This document shows, piece by piece, positions 1 through 6,112 of a stretch of 14,592 bases of DNA. The notes beneath the pieces were generated by a model, which worked only from the letters and a program-made list of their open reading frames with translations, was not told the DNA's origin and did no database searches. The DNA lies in assembly GCA_902760765.1 (NCBI GenBank), contig CACWHO010000006.1, forward strand, positions 1-14,592, given 5' to 3'. The DNA comes from an uncultured Eubacteriales bacterium (GTDB lineage: Bacteria; Bacillota; Clostridia; TANB77; CAG-508). Position numbers and translations under genes: made by a program. The stretch's first letter is position 1. Every line of letters begins with the position of its first letter.

Positions 1-712
1 ATTTATCTCCAAGTGTTAATCCTAATATTACAGCTGAATTTTCTCCATCTAGTATTTTATTCATATTATTTTTTATTTTTATTCTAATCTGGTTTATAAA
101 TAATAAAACTAAATTTATTTTTTTATAATTAATATGTTTTAAATTTTCTACTTTCACTGTTCCATAAATTCCTAATTGTTTCAAATATGCAGAATTATCA
201 AATCCTTTATAATTTCTTCGTTTTTCCGGCATAATATATTTACCAACAAACTCTATTTTTTCCCCATATTGTAAATCAGCCTTTTTGTCCACTATTATAT
301 ATAATTTGATTCTGTGATTTTTAAATTTTGCTTTTACAATATATTTATTTGTATATTTTCCCTCAATTTTGTTACTTACTACAATACCTGTTAAGCTTAT
401 ACTTTCTTTAGAAGAAAATGTATTATATATATTTTTGTAAAATGCATTTTTAATTAAAACAATTGAATTAGAAATAATAGAAATTATTATTATTAAAATA
501 ATAACATTTTTTGATAAAAAAATCTTGATATATCTATAATACCTTTTGAATGAAAATAATTTGAATTTCTTTTTATGTTTTATAATCTTGTTTAAAATAA
601 AATATATTGCAACTAATGGCAAATATAAAAGGACTATACTATTTTTAAAGTATAGTCCCACAATTATACCTATAATATATCCAATAGTTGCAACAAAAAT
701 CGGTCTTTTCAA
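1..712 (-). CDS. comEC: ComEC/Rec2 family DNA-uptake channel protein, N-terminal part (runs off left edge)
   Basis: This is the first 237 codons of a gene cut by the left window edge. ComEC forms the inner-membrane channel that takes in single-stranded DNA during transformation. The fragment has an N-terminal membrane segment pair (about residues 5-42), basic loops, another very hydrophobic helix (about 64-85), then a soluble beta-rich part of the DUF4131/OB type. It ends with two family hallmarks: the 'RRNYKGFDNSAYLKQLGIYG' region and 'AVILGLTLGD' at the extreme end, which opens the competence membrane domain. The start is TTG at 710-712, preceded at 6 bases by AAGGAG (719-724); no better ATG start is available. 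The gene begins 22 bases after the NlpC/P60 gene, so the two are probably cotranscribed. A 10-bp hairpin lies inside the early coding region. No comEA or comEB is visible in the window. Family call is firm; competence itself is inferred. Confidence 0.85.
   Translation of the reverse strand, partial: MKRPIFVATIGYIIGIIVGLYFKNSIVLLYLPLVAIYFILNKIIKHKKKFKLFSFKRYYRYIKIFLSKNVIILIIIISIISNSIVLIKNAFYKNIYNTFSSKESISLTGIVVSNKIEGKYTNKYIVKAKFKNHRIKLYIIVDKKADLQYGEKIEFVGKYIMPEKRRNYKGFDNSAYLKQLGIYGTVKVENLKHINYKKINLVLLFINQIRIKIKNNMNKILDGENSAVILGLTLGDK
631..658 (-). repeat. Perfect 10-bp inverted repeat inside early comEC, terminator-like
   Basis: GGACTATACT (631-640) and AGTATAGTCC (649-658) are exact inverse complements around an 8-base loop. 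In the comEC transcript the hairpin lies about 55-80 bases after the start codon and is followed by UUUUAUAUU, so it resembles a weak intrinsic terminator or attenuator. It may be coincidental, since the bases also encode a normal hydrophobic stretch. Confidence 0.5.
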
Positions 713-718
713 TATAAT

Positions 719-724
719 CTCCTT
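719..724 (-). promoter_or_regulatory. Ribosome binding site that sets the TTG start of comEC
   Basis: On the minus strand the sequence reads AAGGAG, six bases before TTG at 712-710. It is a strong match to the anti-Shine-Dalgarno sequence, and it is the reason to accept a TTG start here. Confidence 0.8.
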
Positions 725-734
725 ATATTACAAG

Positions 735-1985
735 CTATTTTACTCTTTTTGCTCCAACATAATTTGTTTTATAATATCCTGTAGATAAAGAGTCTATTCT
801 AACTCCTTGACTCCTATTTGCAGCATGTATAAACGAGTTCCCTCCAACATAAATACCAACATGTGATATTCCTGATTTTCCAAACATTACTAAATCTCCA
901 GCCTGTAGACTTGTAACTTTAGTTCCATTTTGATATTGACCAGCTGCAGTTCTGTTTAAAGATACACCAAAATGTTTATATACATATTGTGTAAATCCTG
1001 AACAGTCAAAACCTGCAGGTGATGAGCCACCATACACATATTTATAACCTAAAAACTGTTTAGCATATGCTACAACAGAATTTCCGTTACCAGATTGAGT
1101 ACTACTTGCTGTTGCACTTGTTGTTTTATTTGTTGTATTTACTGTACTTGCTGTATTTGTTGTTTTAGTTGTTTGTTTATTGTTTGTTGAAGTTGTTGTG
1201 CTTGTTGTTTTTTTAGTACTTGTAGTTGTTTTTGTTGTACTACTAGTACTTTTTCTTTGAAGTAATCCACTTCTTGAAGTTGCTGTGCTTGCATTTGTTG
1301 TTTGTTCATTTTGTTCACTATTTGTTTTTTCTTCTTTTGTAGAGCTTAAAGTATATTCTGTATTTTCACCATTAGCAATTTTACAAATAATCCATCCTTG
1401 TTTTCCATCTGTTGTTTTTATTTTTGCCCAAGAACCTAAAATTTCTGTAACCTCTACTTCTGTATCTTTTGTAATATCTCCTAACTCTATTGCACTAATA
1501 AGTGGTATAACTTTTAATTTTACGTCTTTAGTTACGAAATATTTTCCTAACTTAATTGTGTCTTTCCCAGTTGTATTTGATTCATTACTTGAATCATTAT
1601 TTTGTGTTGATATTGTATTTTCTGTTATTTTTGAATCATTTACTACATTTTCAGTATTATTTGAATTTTCTGTTGTATTTTCAACATTATTAACTGATTC
1701 TGTTGCCTTATCAACAATAACAAGGTCTTTTCTTACATACCCTGTTAAATCATTATATTTAATTTTATACCATCCGTCTGTTTCATCTAGAATTTCTATA
1801 CTAACATTTGCCTCAGCAATTGCTAAAACATCTGAATTTGTGTTAGCTTCTCTTCTTATTCTTGCTGTTTCACTACCAATTTTTCCAGTATTAGTTGCTA
1901 AACTTATATTAATAAAAAGTGTGCTACAAAGTGCAATAATCATTATCATAAGTAAGATGCTTTTCATATTCAGTTTTACTTTCAT
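735..1985 (-). CDS. Secreted SH3b-SH3b-NlpC/P60 peptidoglycan endopeptidase
   Basis: A 416-residue exported cell-wall hydrolase. Residues 1-30 form a Sec signal peptide ending in ISLA, with likely cleavage before TNTG. A bacterial SH3 domain follows (about 34-92, with 'DGWYKIKY' and 'GYVRKDLV'), then an Asn-rich linker (94-145), a second SH3-like domain (about 147-205, 'GSWAKIKTTDGKQGWI'), a long Thr/Ser-rich linker (about 221-298), and an NlpC/P60 domain (about 302-416). The catalytic triad is visible: Cys328 in DCSGF, His375 in SHVGIY and His387 in FIHAAN. Enzymes of this type cut gamma-D-Glu-diamino acid bonds in stem peptides, and SH3b domains bind the wall. The SD AAGGAG is well spaced before ATG at 1985. 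It has its own consensus promoter and probably reads through into comEC. Cys20 does not make a convincing lipobox. Domain assignment is firm; the exact bond cut is inferred from the family. Confidence 0.93.
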   Translation of the reverse strand: MKVKLNMKSILLMIMIIALCSTLFINISLATNTGKIGSETARIRREANTNSDVLAIAEANVSIEILDETDGWYKIKYNDLTGYVRKDLVIVDKATESVNNVENTTENSNNTENVVNDSKITENTISTQNNDSSNESNTTGKDTIKLGKYFVTKDVKLKVIPLISAIELGDITKDTEVEVTEILGSWAKIKTTDGKQGWIICKIANGENTEYTLSSTKEEKTNSEQNEQTTNASTATSRSGLLQRKSTSSTTKTTTSTKKTTSTTTSTNNKQTTKTTNTASTVNTTNKTTSATASSTQSGNGNSVVAYAKQFLGYKYVYGGSSPAGFDCSGFTQYVYKHFGVSLNRTAAGQYQNGTKVTSLQAGDLVMFGKSGISHVGIYVGGNSFIHAANRSQGVRIDSLSTGYYKTNYVGAKRVK

Positions 1986-2038
1986 TTTTTACTCCTTATA
2001 TATATTATTCAAAATATGAACAACAATGTGCACTTTTA

Positions 2039-2067
2039 ATTATACTATTTTTTATTATATTTGTCAA
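2039..2067 (-). promoter_or_regulatory. Consensus sigma-A promoter for the NlpC/P60 - comEC unit
   Basis: On the minus strand TTGACA (2062-2067) is followed after exactly 17 bases by TATAAT (2039-2044), a perfect vegetative promoter. The -35 box overlaps the stop codon of the pyrophosphatase gene. Transcription would begin near 2032, leaving a leader of about 46 bases that contains GTGCAC. Confidence 0.85.
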
Positions 2068-2990
2068 ATATTCTTATCTATTGGTGGTAATAGTTGCTTT
2101 TTTCTTGAAACAACACCCTCTAAAAATACTCTATTATTTTCTAATTTTTTGCCAAATGCTTTTTCAATTACATTTGCTTTCTCTCCTAATGCAATTATTT
2201 CTGAGTTACTATTTAATATATCTGTAATTGCTAAAACAAATAAGCTTAATCCTTTTTCTTTAATAGTATTATTTATAGCATTTTCAAGCTTTTCTTGTCT
2301 TTTTAAAACATCATCTATACTAACTGTATTTACTTGTGCTATAACAAATTTTACTCCATTTTTGTCTAGACTTTTAGCATCCAAATTTATTAATTGTTCT
2401 TCTGAAAAATCATCTAAATCTGTTCCAGCTTTTAATAAATCTAATCCATATTTTTGAATATCAATACCTGCAATTTTTGCAAGTTCATTTAATGCTTTTA
2501 TATCGTGTTCTGTTGTTGTTGGAGATTTTAATAATAATGTATCTGATATAATTGCACTTGCCATTAATACAGCTTCTGTTTTTTCAATTTCTATATTTTT
2601 CTCTACGAATTCTTCATATAAAATTGTTGAAGTACAACCAAATGGTTTTGCTGTATAATATAATGGTTCTGATGTTTCAAAATTTGAGATTCTATGATGG
2701 TCAACAACTTCTAGTATTTTTGCATTTTCTATTCCTTGAACACTTTGATTAAATTCATTGTGGTCAACCATTATAACTTCTTGTCCTTCTTCAACACTTT
2801 CAATTAATTCTGGTGCTTTTAGTCCTAAATAATCTAAAGCATATTTTGTTTCTTTATTTATTTCTCCAAGTCTAAATGCTTTGCAGTTTTTGCATCCTTG
2901 TTTTTTGTTTAATATTTCTTTTACTAAACTTGAGCATATTGAATCCGTATCAGGATTTTTATGTCCAAATATTAAAACTTCATTTTCCAT
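2064..2990 (-). CDS. ppaC: Manganese-dependent inorganic pyrophosphatase (class II, DHH family)
   Basis: A cytoplasmic enzyme of 308 residues, the usual size, that splits pyrophosphate into two phosphates and so drives biosynthetic reactions forward. The DHH domain shows all expected metal ligands: His10, Asp14 and Asp16 in GHKNPDTD, Asp76 in MVDHNE, His98 in the DHH triad (97-99) and Asp150 in IISDT. These match the Bacillus subtilis ligands shifted by one residue. The C-terminal DHHA2 domain ends with the substrate-binding 'SRKKQLLPPI' (295-304). No CBS or DRTGG insert is present, so this is the simple, non-regulated form. The SD AAAGGA lies about 11 bases or more before ATG, rather far. 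The gene follows the TagO-rubredoxin gene by 74 bases with no clear terminator or promoter between, so readthrough is likely. An extra CxxC (Cys33, Cys36) precedes the conserved FRLGEINKET. Confidence 0.95.
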   Translation of the reverse strand: MENEVLIFGHKNPDTDSICSSLVKEILNKKQGCKNCKAFRLGEINKETKYALDYLGLKAPELIESVEEGQEVIMVDHNEFNQSVQGIENAKILEVVDHHRISNFETSEPLYYTAKPFGCTSTILYEEFVEKNIEIEKTEAVLMASAIISDTLLLKSPTTTEHDIKALNELAKIAGIDIQKYGLDLLKAGTDLDDFSEEQLINLDAKSLDKNGVKFVIAQVNTVSIDDVLKRQEKLENAINNTIKEKGLSLFVLAITDILNSNSEIIALGEKANVIEKAFGKKLENNRVFLEGVVSRKKQLLPPIDKNI

Positions 2991-3064
2991 TTTTAATCAC
3001 ATTTCCTTTCTAATTTTTAATTTCTAAATTTAGTTTGGGAAATAATTAAATTATTTTTCAAACT

Positions 3065-4300
3065 CTACTCGTGTATTTCAAACATATCCTTACCCTCTCC
3101 ACAAACTGGGCAAACCCAATTTTCTGGTAAGTCATCAAATTTTGTACCCTTAGGTATTCCAGCTTTTTCATTTCCGAATTTTGGATTATAAATATATTTG
3201 CATTGTGTACATTCATATAATTCATTTCCAGTTCTTTCTACAGAGAAGTTCTTGAATCCAGCTATAATTGCTACAATTACAATTAATAGAAATGATAATG
3301 CTTTCCATATTCCACTATCACATAAAATTATTGCAAAAAGACCAAATGTTGCACTAATTCCATATAAAATTAGAACTGCTTGTTTTTGGCTAAATCCTTT
3401 TGCAACTAATCTATGATGTAAATGTCCTTTATCTGCTTTAAATACTGCTTTAATTGATTTTCCTTTTATTAATCTTCTAATAATTGCCCAAATAGTATCA
3501 AATATAGGCAATCCTAAAACTATTAAAGGTAAAACAATAACAGCTGCTGTATATGTTTTAGCACTTCCTAATATTGAGATTACAGAAAGCGAAAAACCTA
3601 AAAAGTTTGAACCTGTATCTCCTAAAAATGTTTTTGCTGGTGTAAAGTTAAATGGTAAAAATCCAACTAGTGCACCTGCAAGTGCAGTAATTAAAACTAT
3701 TGATATAAGTGATGAGCCATTTAAAACAAAAATTATAAGTAAAGATACTGCTGATATTACTGAAATACCAGATGATAATCCATCTAAACCATCAATTAAA
3801 TTAATTGCATTTGTTACAATTACAATCCATGCCAATGTAATTATTATTGATGTTATTTCATTTATTTCTGGATAATTAAAAAAAGGTAAAGAAACCCCTT
3901 CAATTCTAATTCCAGATGCAATAACAAAAATTGCTCCAATAATTTGACCTGTTAATTTAGTTATAGGTTTAATATCTTTAATATCGTCAACAATACAAAA
4001 AGCAGAAATTACTAAAATTCCCATTAAAAATCCTAATAATTTTTTCCAATATTCTTGTACTCCAAATAAGTCAATAGAATGTTCAACACTTAATACTACT
4101 AATAAGTATATTGTAGAAACTAAAAAACCTAAGATAACTGCAGGCCCTCCAAATTTTGGGATTGCCCTTTTATGGGCTCTTCTTTCATCTTTTGGGACGT
4201 CAACTGCACCAATTTTTTTGGCAATTTTTATTGTATATGGTGTAGAAACAAATGTTACAACAAATGCAAGTATAAATGCTATTGCGATATTTCCCCACAT
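3065..4300 (-). CDS. tagO: TagO/WecA-type undecaprenyl-phosphate sugar-1-phosphate transferase with C-terminal rubredoxin domain
   Basis: A 411-residue polytopic membrane enzyme of the MraY/WecA family, which moves HexNAc-1-phosphate from a UDP-sugar to undecaprenyl phosphate, the first step of teichoic acid or other wall-polymer synthesis. Visible motifs are Asp105-Asp106 in VDDIKD, NAINLIDGLDGLSSG (164-178), LGDTGS (226-231) and the HLHH cluster (293-296) in the last cytoplasmic loop. The order and the missing MraY-specific signatures favour TagO/WecA over MraY. About ten or eleven membrane segments end near residue 348. An extra domain then begins (359-411): a full rubredoxin with CxxC (Cys364, Cys367) and CPVC (Cys397, Cys400), plus GTKFDDLPENW between them. 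E. coli WecA has a cytoplasmic C-terminus, which would put the iron site in the cytoplasm. SD GGAGG at 4309-4313; the gene starts 16 bases after the rpiB-like gene, so they form an operon. The frame is continuous across the junction. Confidence 0.9.
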   Translation of the reverse strand: MWGNIAIAFILAFVVTFVSTPYTIKIAKKIGAVDVPKDERRAHKRAIPKFGGPAVILGFLVSTIYLLVVLSVEHSIDLFGVQEYWKKLLGFLMGILVISAFCIVDDIKDIKPITKLTGQIIGAIFVIASGIRIEGVSLPFFNYPEINEITSIIITLAWIVIVTNAINLIDGLDGLSSGISVISAVSLLIIFVLNGSSLISIVLITALAGALVGFLPFNFTPAKTFLGDTGSNFLGFSLSVISILGSAKTYTAAVIVLPLIVLGLPIFDTIWAIIRRLIKGKSIKAVFKADKGHLHHRLVAKGFSQKQAVLILYGISATFGLFAIILCDSGIWKALSFLLIVIVAIIAGFKNFSVERTGNELYECTQCKYIYNPKFGNEKAGIPKGTKFDDLPENWVCPVCGEGKDMFEIHE

Positions 4301-4316
4301 ATTTTATTCCTCCAAA

Positions 4317-4763
4317 TTACTTCATATTGTTATTTTCTATTTCTTCTATCATCTTTAGTCTTTCTTCATATCTGCCACCTTTAAATTCTGCACCTATCCA
4401 ATTTCTAACAATACAAATTGCTTCATTAGTAGTTAGGTAATCTCCTCCTAATGTTATTACATTTATATCATCATCAGCTTTTGCAAACTTTGCAGCTTCT
4501 TCGTTTGATATTGATGCTGCTCTTATTCCTTTAAATTTGTTTGCAACTACAGTCATTCCATAGCCAGATCTACATACAAGAATTCCCAATTCATATTTCC
4601 CAGATTGAACAGCCTCTGCAACCTTTTTTGCATAAATAGGATAATCTGTTCTTTCTTCACTAAAAGTTCCAAAATCTTTGTATTCAATTCCACTTTCATC
4701 AAAATATCTTTTTAATTCTTCTTTTAATTTATATCCGCCATGGTCTGCTCCAATAGCTATCAT
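4317..4763 (-). CDS. RpiB/LacA/LacB family sugar-phosphate isomerase, divergent active site
   Basis: A small cytoplasmic aldose-ketose phosphate isomerase, 148 residues from the start chosen here. The fold signature is clear: IAIGADHGGYKLK at the N-terminus, GILVCRSGYGM, ANKFKGIRAA, NVITLGGDYL and GGRYEERL near the C-terminus. The canonical RpiB loop is CGTGIGM or similar; here Arg-Ser follow the catalytic-position Cys. By my alignment the general-acid His (His99 in E. coli RpiB, in HNDANV) is Asp, and the Arg of LGGR is Asp. Ribose-5-phosphate as substrate is therefore uncertain. A longer frame opens with GTG at 4772, but this lies inside the ribosome binding site; ATG at 4766 or 4763 is right, and 4763 gives the better spacing and the family-like MIAIG start. 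It heads the unit with the TagO-rubredoxin gene. RpiB next to TagO is also seen in other Firmicutes, where upp often lies between; upp is absent here. Confidence 0.85.
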   Translation of the reverse strand: MIAIGADHGGYKLKEELKRYFDESGIEYKDFGTFSEERTDYPIYAKKVAEAVQSGKYELGILVCRSGYGMTVVANKFKGIRAASISNEEAAKFAKADDDINVITLGGDYLTTNEAICIVRNWIGAEFKGGRYEERLKMIEEIENNNMK

Positions 4764-4769
4764 CATAAT

Positions 4770-4776
4770 CACCTCT
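4770..4776 (-). promoter_or_regulatory. Ribosome binding site of the rpiB-like gene
   Basis: The minus strand reads AGAGGTG here. The GTG that could open a longer frame (4772-4770) is part of this site, so translation should begin at ATG 4766 or, with better spacing, 4763. Confidence 0.7.
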
Positions 4777-4796
4777 TTTGTAATAATACTTTTAAA

Positions 4797-4825
4797 ATAT
4801 TATCATAAAAAGCGGTTTTAGTCAA
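4797..4825 (-). promoter_or_regulatory. Putative promoter of the rpiB-like - tagO-rubredoxin unit
   Basis: On the minus strand TTGACT (4820-4825) is followed after 17 bases by TAATAT (4797-4802). The -35 box overlaps the last codons and stop of the Xre gene. The -10 box is only a 4 of 6 match, so this is likely but not certain. Confidence 0.6.
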
Positions 4826-5150
4826 TATTCGTTCTACTTATGATTTCTGAAATTTCATATATTAATTTTTGTTGCTGTGGGGTACATTTTTCAAGTATTT
4901 CACTAAATTCTTCTTTAAGATATTCTTTAGAACCCATATTGCTCCCTGTTAGTAAATAACCTGGTGAAACCTTTAAAACTTCTGCAATTTGCGTTAATCT
5001 ATTTAAATTTATATGTGATGAGCCTCTTTCAACTCTACTTACAAATGCAACAGAGACATTAATTTTATCAGCTAAATCTTCTTGTTTTAATTCATTTTCT
5101 ATTCTTAATTTTTTTATTCTGCTACCAATTACTCTATAATCTGGTGACAT
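4818..5150 (-). CDS. Xre-family helix-turn-helix transcriptional regulator
   Basis: A 110-residue DNA-binding protein. Residues 8-63 form a Cro/CI-type HTH: 'IGSRIKKLRIENELKQEDLADKI' (helices 1-2), 'SVAFVSRVERG' (recognition helix) and 'LTQIAEVLKVSPGYLL' (helices 4-5). The C-terminal tail (72-110) is charged and contains 'TPQQQKLIYEISEII', a helix probably used for dimerisation. This size and layout match small SinR-like or phage/defence-type repressors; no ligand or protease domain is present. SD GAGGGG lies close before ATG 5150. The gene has its own strong promoter with an internal inverted repeat, consistent with self-repression. Its targets are unknown; neighbours include the Rpn-like gene upstream and the wall-precursor unit downstream. 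Confidence 0.9.
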   Translation of the reverse strand: MSPDYRVIGSRIKKLRIENELKQEDLADKINVSVAFVSRVERGSSHINLNRLTQIAEVLKVSPGYLLTGSNMGSKEYLKEEFSEILEKCTPQQQKLIYEISEIISRTNID

Positions 5151-5177
5151 ATAATCCCCTCTCTTTCCTGTATTGTT

Positions 5178-5206
5178 AATATATCACTTATAAGGTAATA
5201 AGTCAA
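5178..5206 (-). promoter_or_regulatory. Promoter of the xre gene with inverted repeat in the spacer
   Basis: On the minus strand TTGACT (5201-5206) is followed after exactly 17 bases by TATATT (5178-5183). An inverted repeat, ACTTAT (5186-5191) with ATAAGT (5198-5203), lies between and overlaps the -35 box, where a repressor could block polymerase. The -35 overlaps the stop codon of the upstream gene. Confidence 0.7.
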
Positions 5207-5808
5207 TTATTTTTTTGATTAATTTGTAAATATTTATTTTTTAATTTTATTAATTCTTTGGCAAAATTACTTGTTGATAAGTTTAATTTTTCTATTTCTA
5301 AATCTTGTATTTTTATGATTGTATATGAAAAATCAATTCTGTTTTCCCTAAATGTTACATATTTTATTTTGTTATTTTCTCTTTCTTCCCCAATATTCCA
5401 ATTTTCATTTCCAACATATATAACAACAGGCACTATTATAGGATATTTTTCTGTTGGATTCGATTTTCTAACTCTCTCCATAATATCAATTACATTTTCA
5501 AACATTTTATATGAAATATTGTTGTCAATATCTTTTAATACTTTTATAAATATAAAAATATTTGTATCTTTTATTTTACAAACAACAGAATTTTCTATGT
5601 AAAAATTATTTTGATACACTACTTTGCTTTCACATTTAAAATTTAGAAAATCATTTAAAAATATTTTCATTTCTTCATCATTTTTTAAAATATCTCTTAT
5701 AATATTGCTATCTTTTTTTCTATTATATACTACTTCCGTTTCCTTTAAAGTATTTCTATCACATTCCCCCATATAATCCATAAAGTCATTATATGAAAAA
5801 TATACCAT
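5203..5808 (-). CDS. Degenerate Rpn/PD-(D/E)XK nuclease-like protein
   Basis: A 201-residue protein that resembles the Rpn recombination-promoting nuclease / 'transposase_31' group. Support comes from the length, the order of parts and 'YPIIVPVVIYVGNENWN' (122-138), which corresponds to the family's 'P.V.PIVLYHG...W' segment. The preceding segment (65-110), where active Rpn proteins have an Asp and an E-x-Q/K pair (as in 'LLEHQS'), reads 'IENSVVCKIKDTNIFIFIKVLKD', so the catalytic acidic residues seem to be lost. The frame can be read from 5835, but a strong SD (AAAGGAG, near 5814-5820) sits inside that extension, and ATG at 5808 follows it at ideal distance. It lies between the ATPase and xre genes and has a possible promoter near 5917-5945. 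It could be a regulator or inactive relative rather than a nuclease. The family link is moderate. Confidence 0.6.
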   Translation of the reverse strand: MVYFSYNDFMDYMGECDRNTLKETEVVYNRKKDSNIIRDILKNDEEMKIFLNDFLNFKCESKVVYQNNFYIENSVVCKIKDTNIFIFIKVLKDIDNNISYKMFENVIDIMERVRKSNPTEKYPIIVPVVIYVGNENWNIGEERENNKIKYVTFRENRIDFSYTIIKIQDLEIEKLNLSTSNFAKELIKLKNKYLQINQKNN

Positions 5809-5813
5809 AAATT

Positions 5814-5819
5814 CTCCTT
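5814..5819 (-). promoter_or_regulatory. Ribosome binding site deciding the start of the Rpn-like gene
   Basis: The minus strand reads AAGGAG, five bases before ATG at 5808-5806. It lies inside the longer reading frame that begins at 5835, so the shorter start is preferred. Confidence 0.75.
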
Positions 5820-5916
5820 TCTTATTATTTTGCATTTACCAATTGGATTTCTTTAGATTTAAATTCATTATTGATTAAAAAATTATTTTATTAATTGAAA
5901 AAATATATTTTTATTA

Positions 5917-5945
5917 ATGTTAACATAAAAGATTATGTATTTCAA
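5917..5945 (-). promoter_or_regulatory. Possible promoter of the Rpn-like gene with inverted repeat in the spacer
   Basis: TTGAAA (5940-5945) and TAACAT (5917-5922) are 17 bases apart on the minus strand. ACATAA (5923-5928) and TTATGT (5933-5938) form an inverted repeat between them. A second reading, TTGTCG (5952-5957) with TAATCT (5930-5935) at 16 bases, is also possible. A leader of about 100 bases would result. Confidence 0.4.
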
Positions 5946-6026
5946 GTGTTTCGACAAAGGTTCTAAATTTATGACATTTTTTTATTTTTTATAGTTATAA
6001 TATAATATTTACTTTAGATAATATAA

Positions 6027-6066
6027 AAACTATTGATAAAATTATACTTCATTTTATCAATAGTTT
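6027..6066 (-). terminator. Intrinsic terminator of the AAA/DUF4143 ATPase gene
   Basis: AAACTATTGATAAAAT (6027-6042) and its exact inverse complement (6051-6066) form a 16-bp stem with an 8-base loop. On the minus strand it is followed by a short T run (GTTTTTATATT). It sits about 46 bases after the ATPase stop codon. The stem is AT-rich but long and perfect. Confidence 0.75.
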
Positions 6067-6112
6067 CTCATTTCTTACATAAAAAAGCTATATACTCACT
6101 AAAGCGTTATTT

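Larger units (their letters stand above)
5809..6112. other. 304-base gene-free, very AT-rich intergenic region
   Basis: Lies between the Rpn-like gene and the ATPase gene. It holds the ATPase terminator hairpin (6027-6066) and one or two possible minus-strand promoters (5917-5957). On the plus strand ATGACA followed by TATAAT with a 19-base spacer (about 5971-6001) faces no gene. No RNA gene, repeat array or mobile-element end was seen. Confidence 0.6.

Noticed and set aside
546..788. 80-codon plus-strand open frame at the left end
   Set aside because: Opposite the start of comEC and the end of the NlpC/P60 gene; its hydrophobic character comes from AT-rich codons.
1285..2019. 244-codon plus-strand open frame opposite the NlpC/P60 gene
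   Set aside because: It is antisense to a clearly functional gene; its Ser/Val/Phe-rich product reflects the Thr/Ser/Asn codons of the real protein, and no ribosome binding site or family motif is seen.
3025..3060. AT palindromes in the tagO-ppaC gap as a terminator
   Set aside because: Stems are short, loops are absent or one base, and no proper T run follows; readthrough to ppaC seems more likely.
5809..5835. N-terminal extension MQNNKKGEF of the Rpn-like protein
   Set aside because: A strong ribosome binding site lies inside these codons and is ideally placed for the ATG at 5808.
5971..6003. Plus-strand ATGACA / TATAAT promoter-like pair
   Set aside because: The spacer is 19 bases, no gene follows on the plus strand, and AT-rich DNA makes such matches common.
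5836..6112. Possible tRNA, riboswitch or CRISPR repeat in the largest gene-free gap
   Set aside because: No cloverleaf arms, CCA end, regular repeats or conserved riboswitch core could be found; only a terminator and promoter-like boxes are visible.
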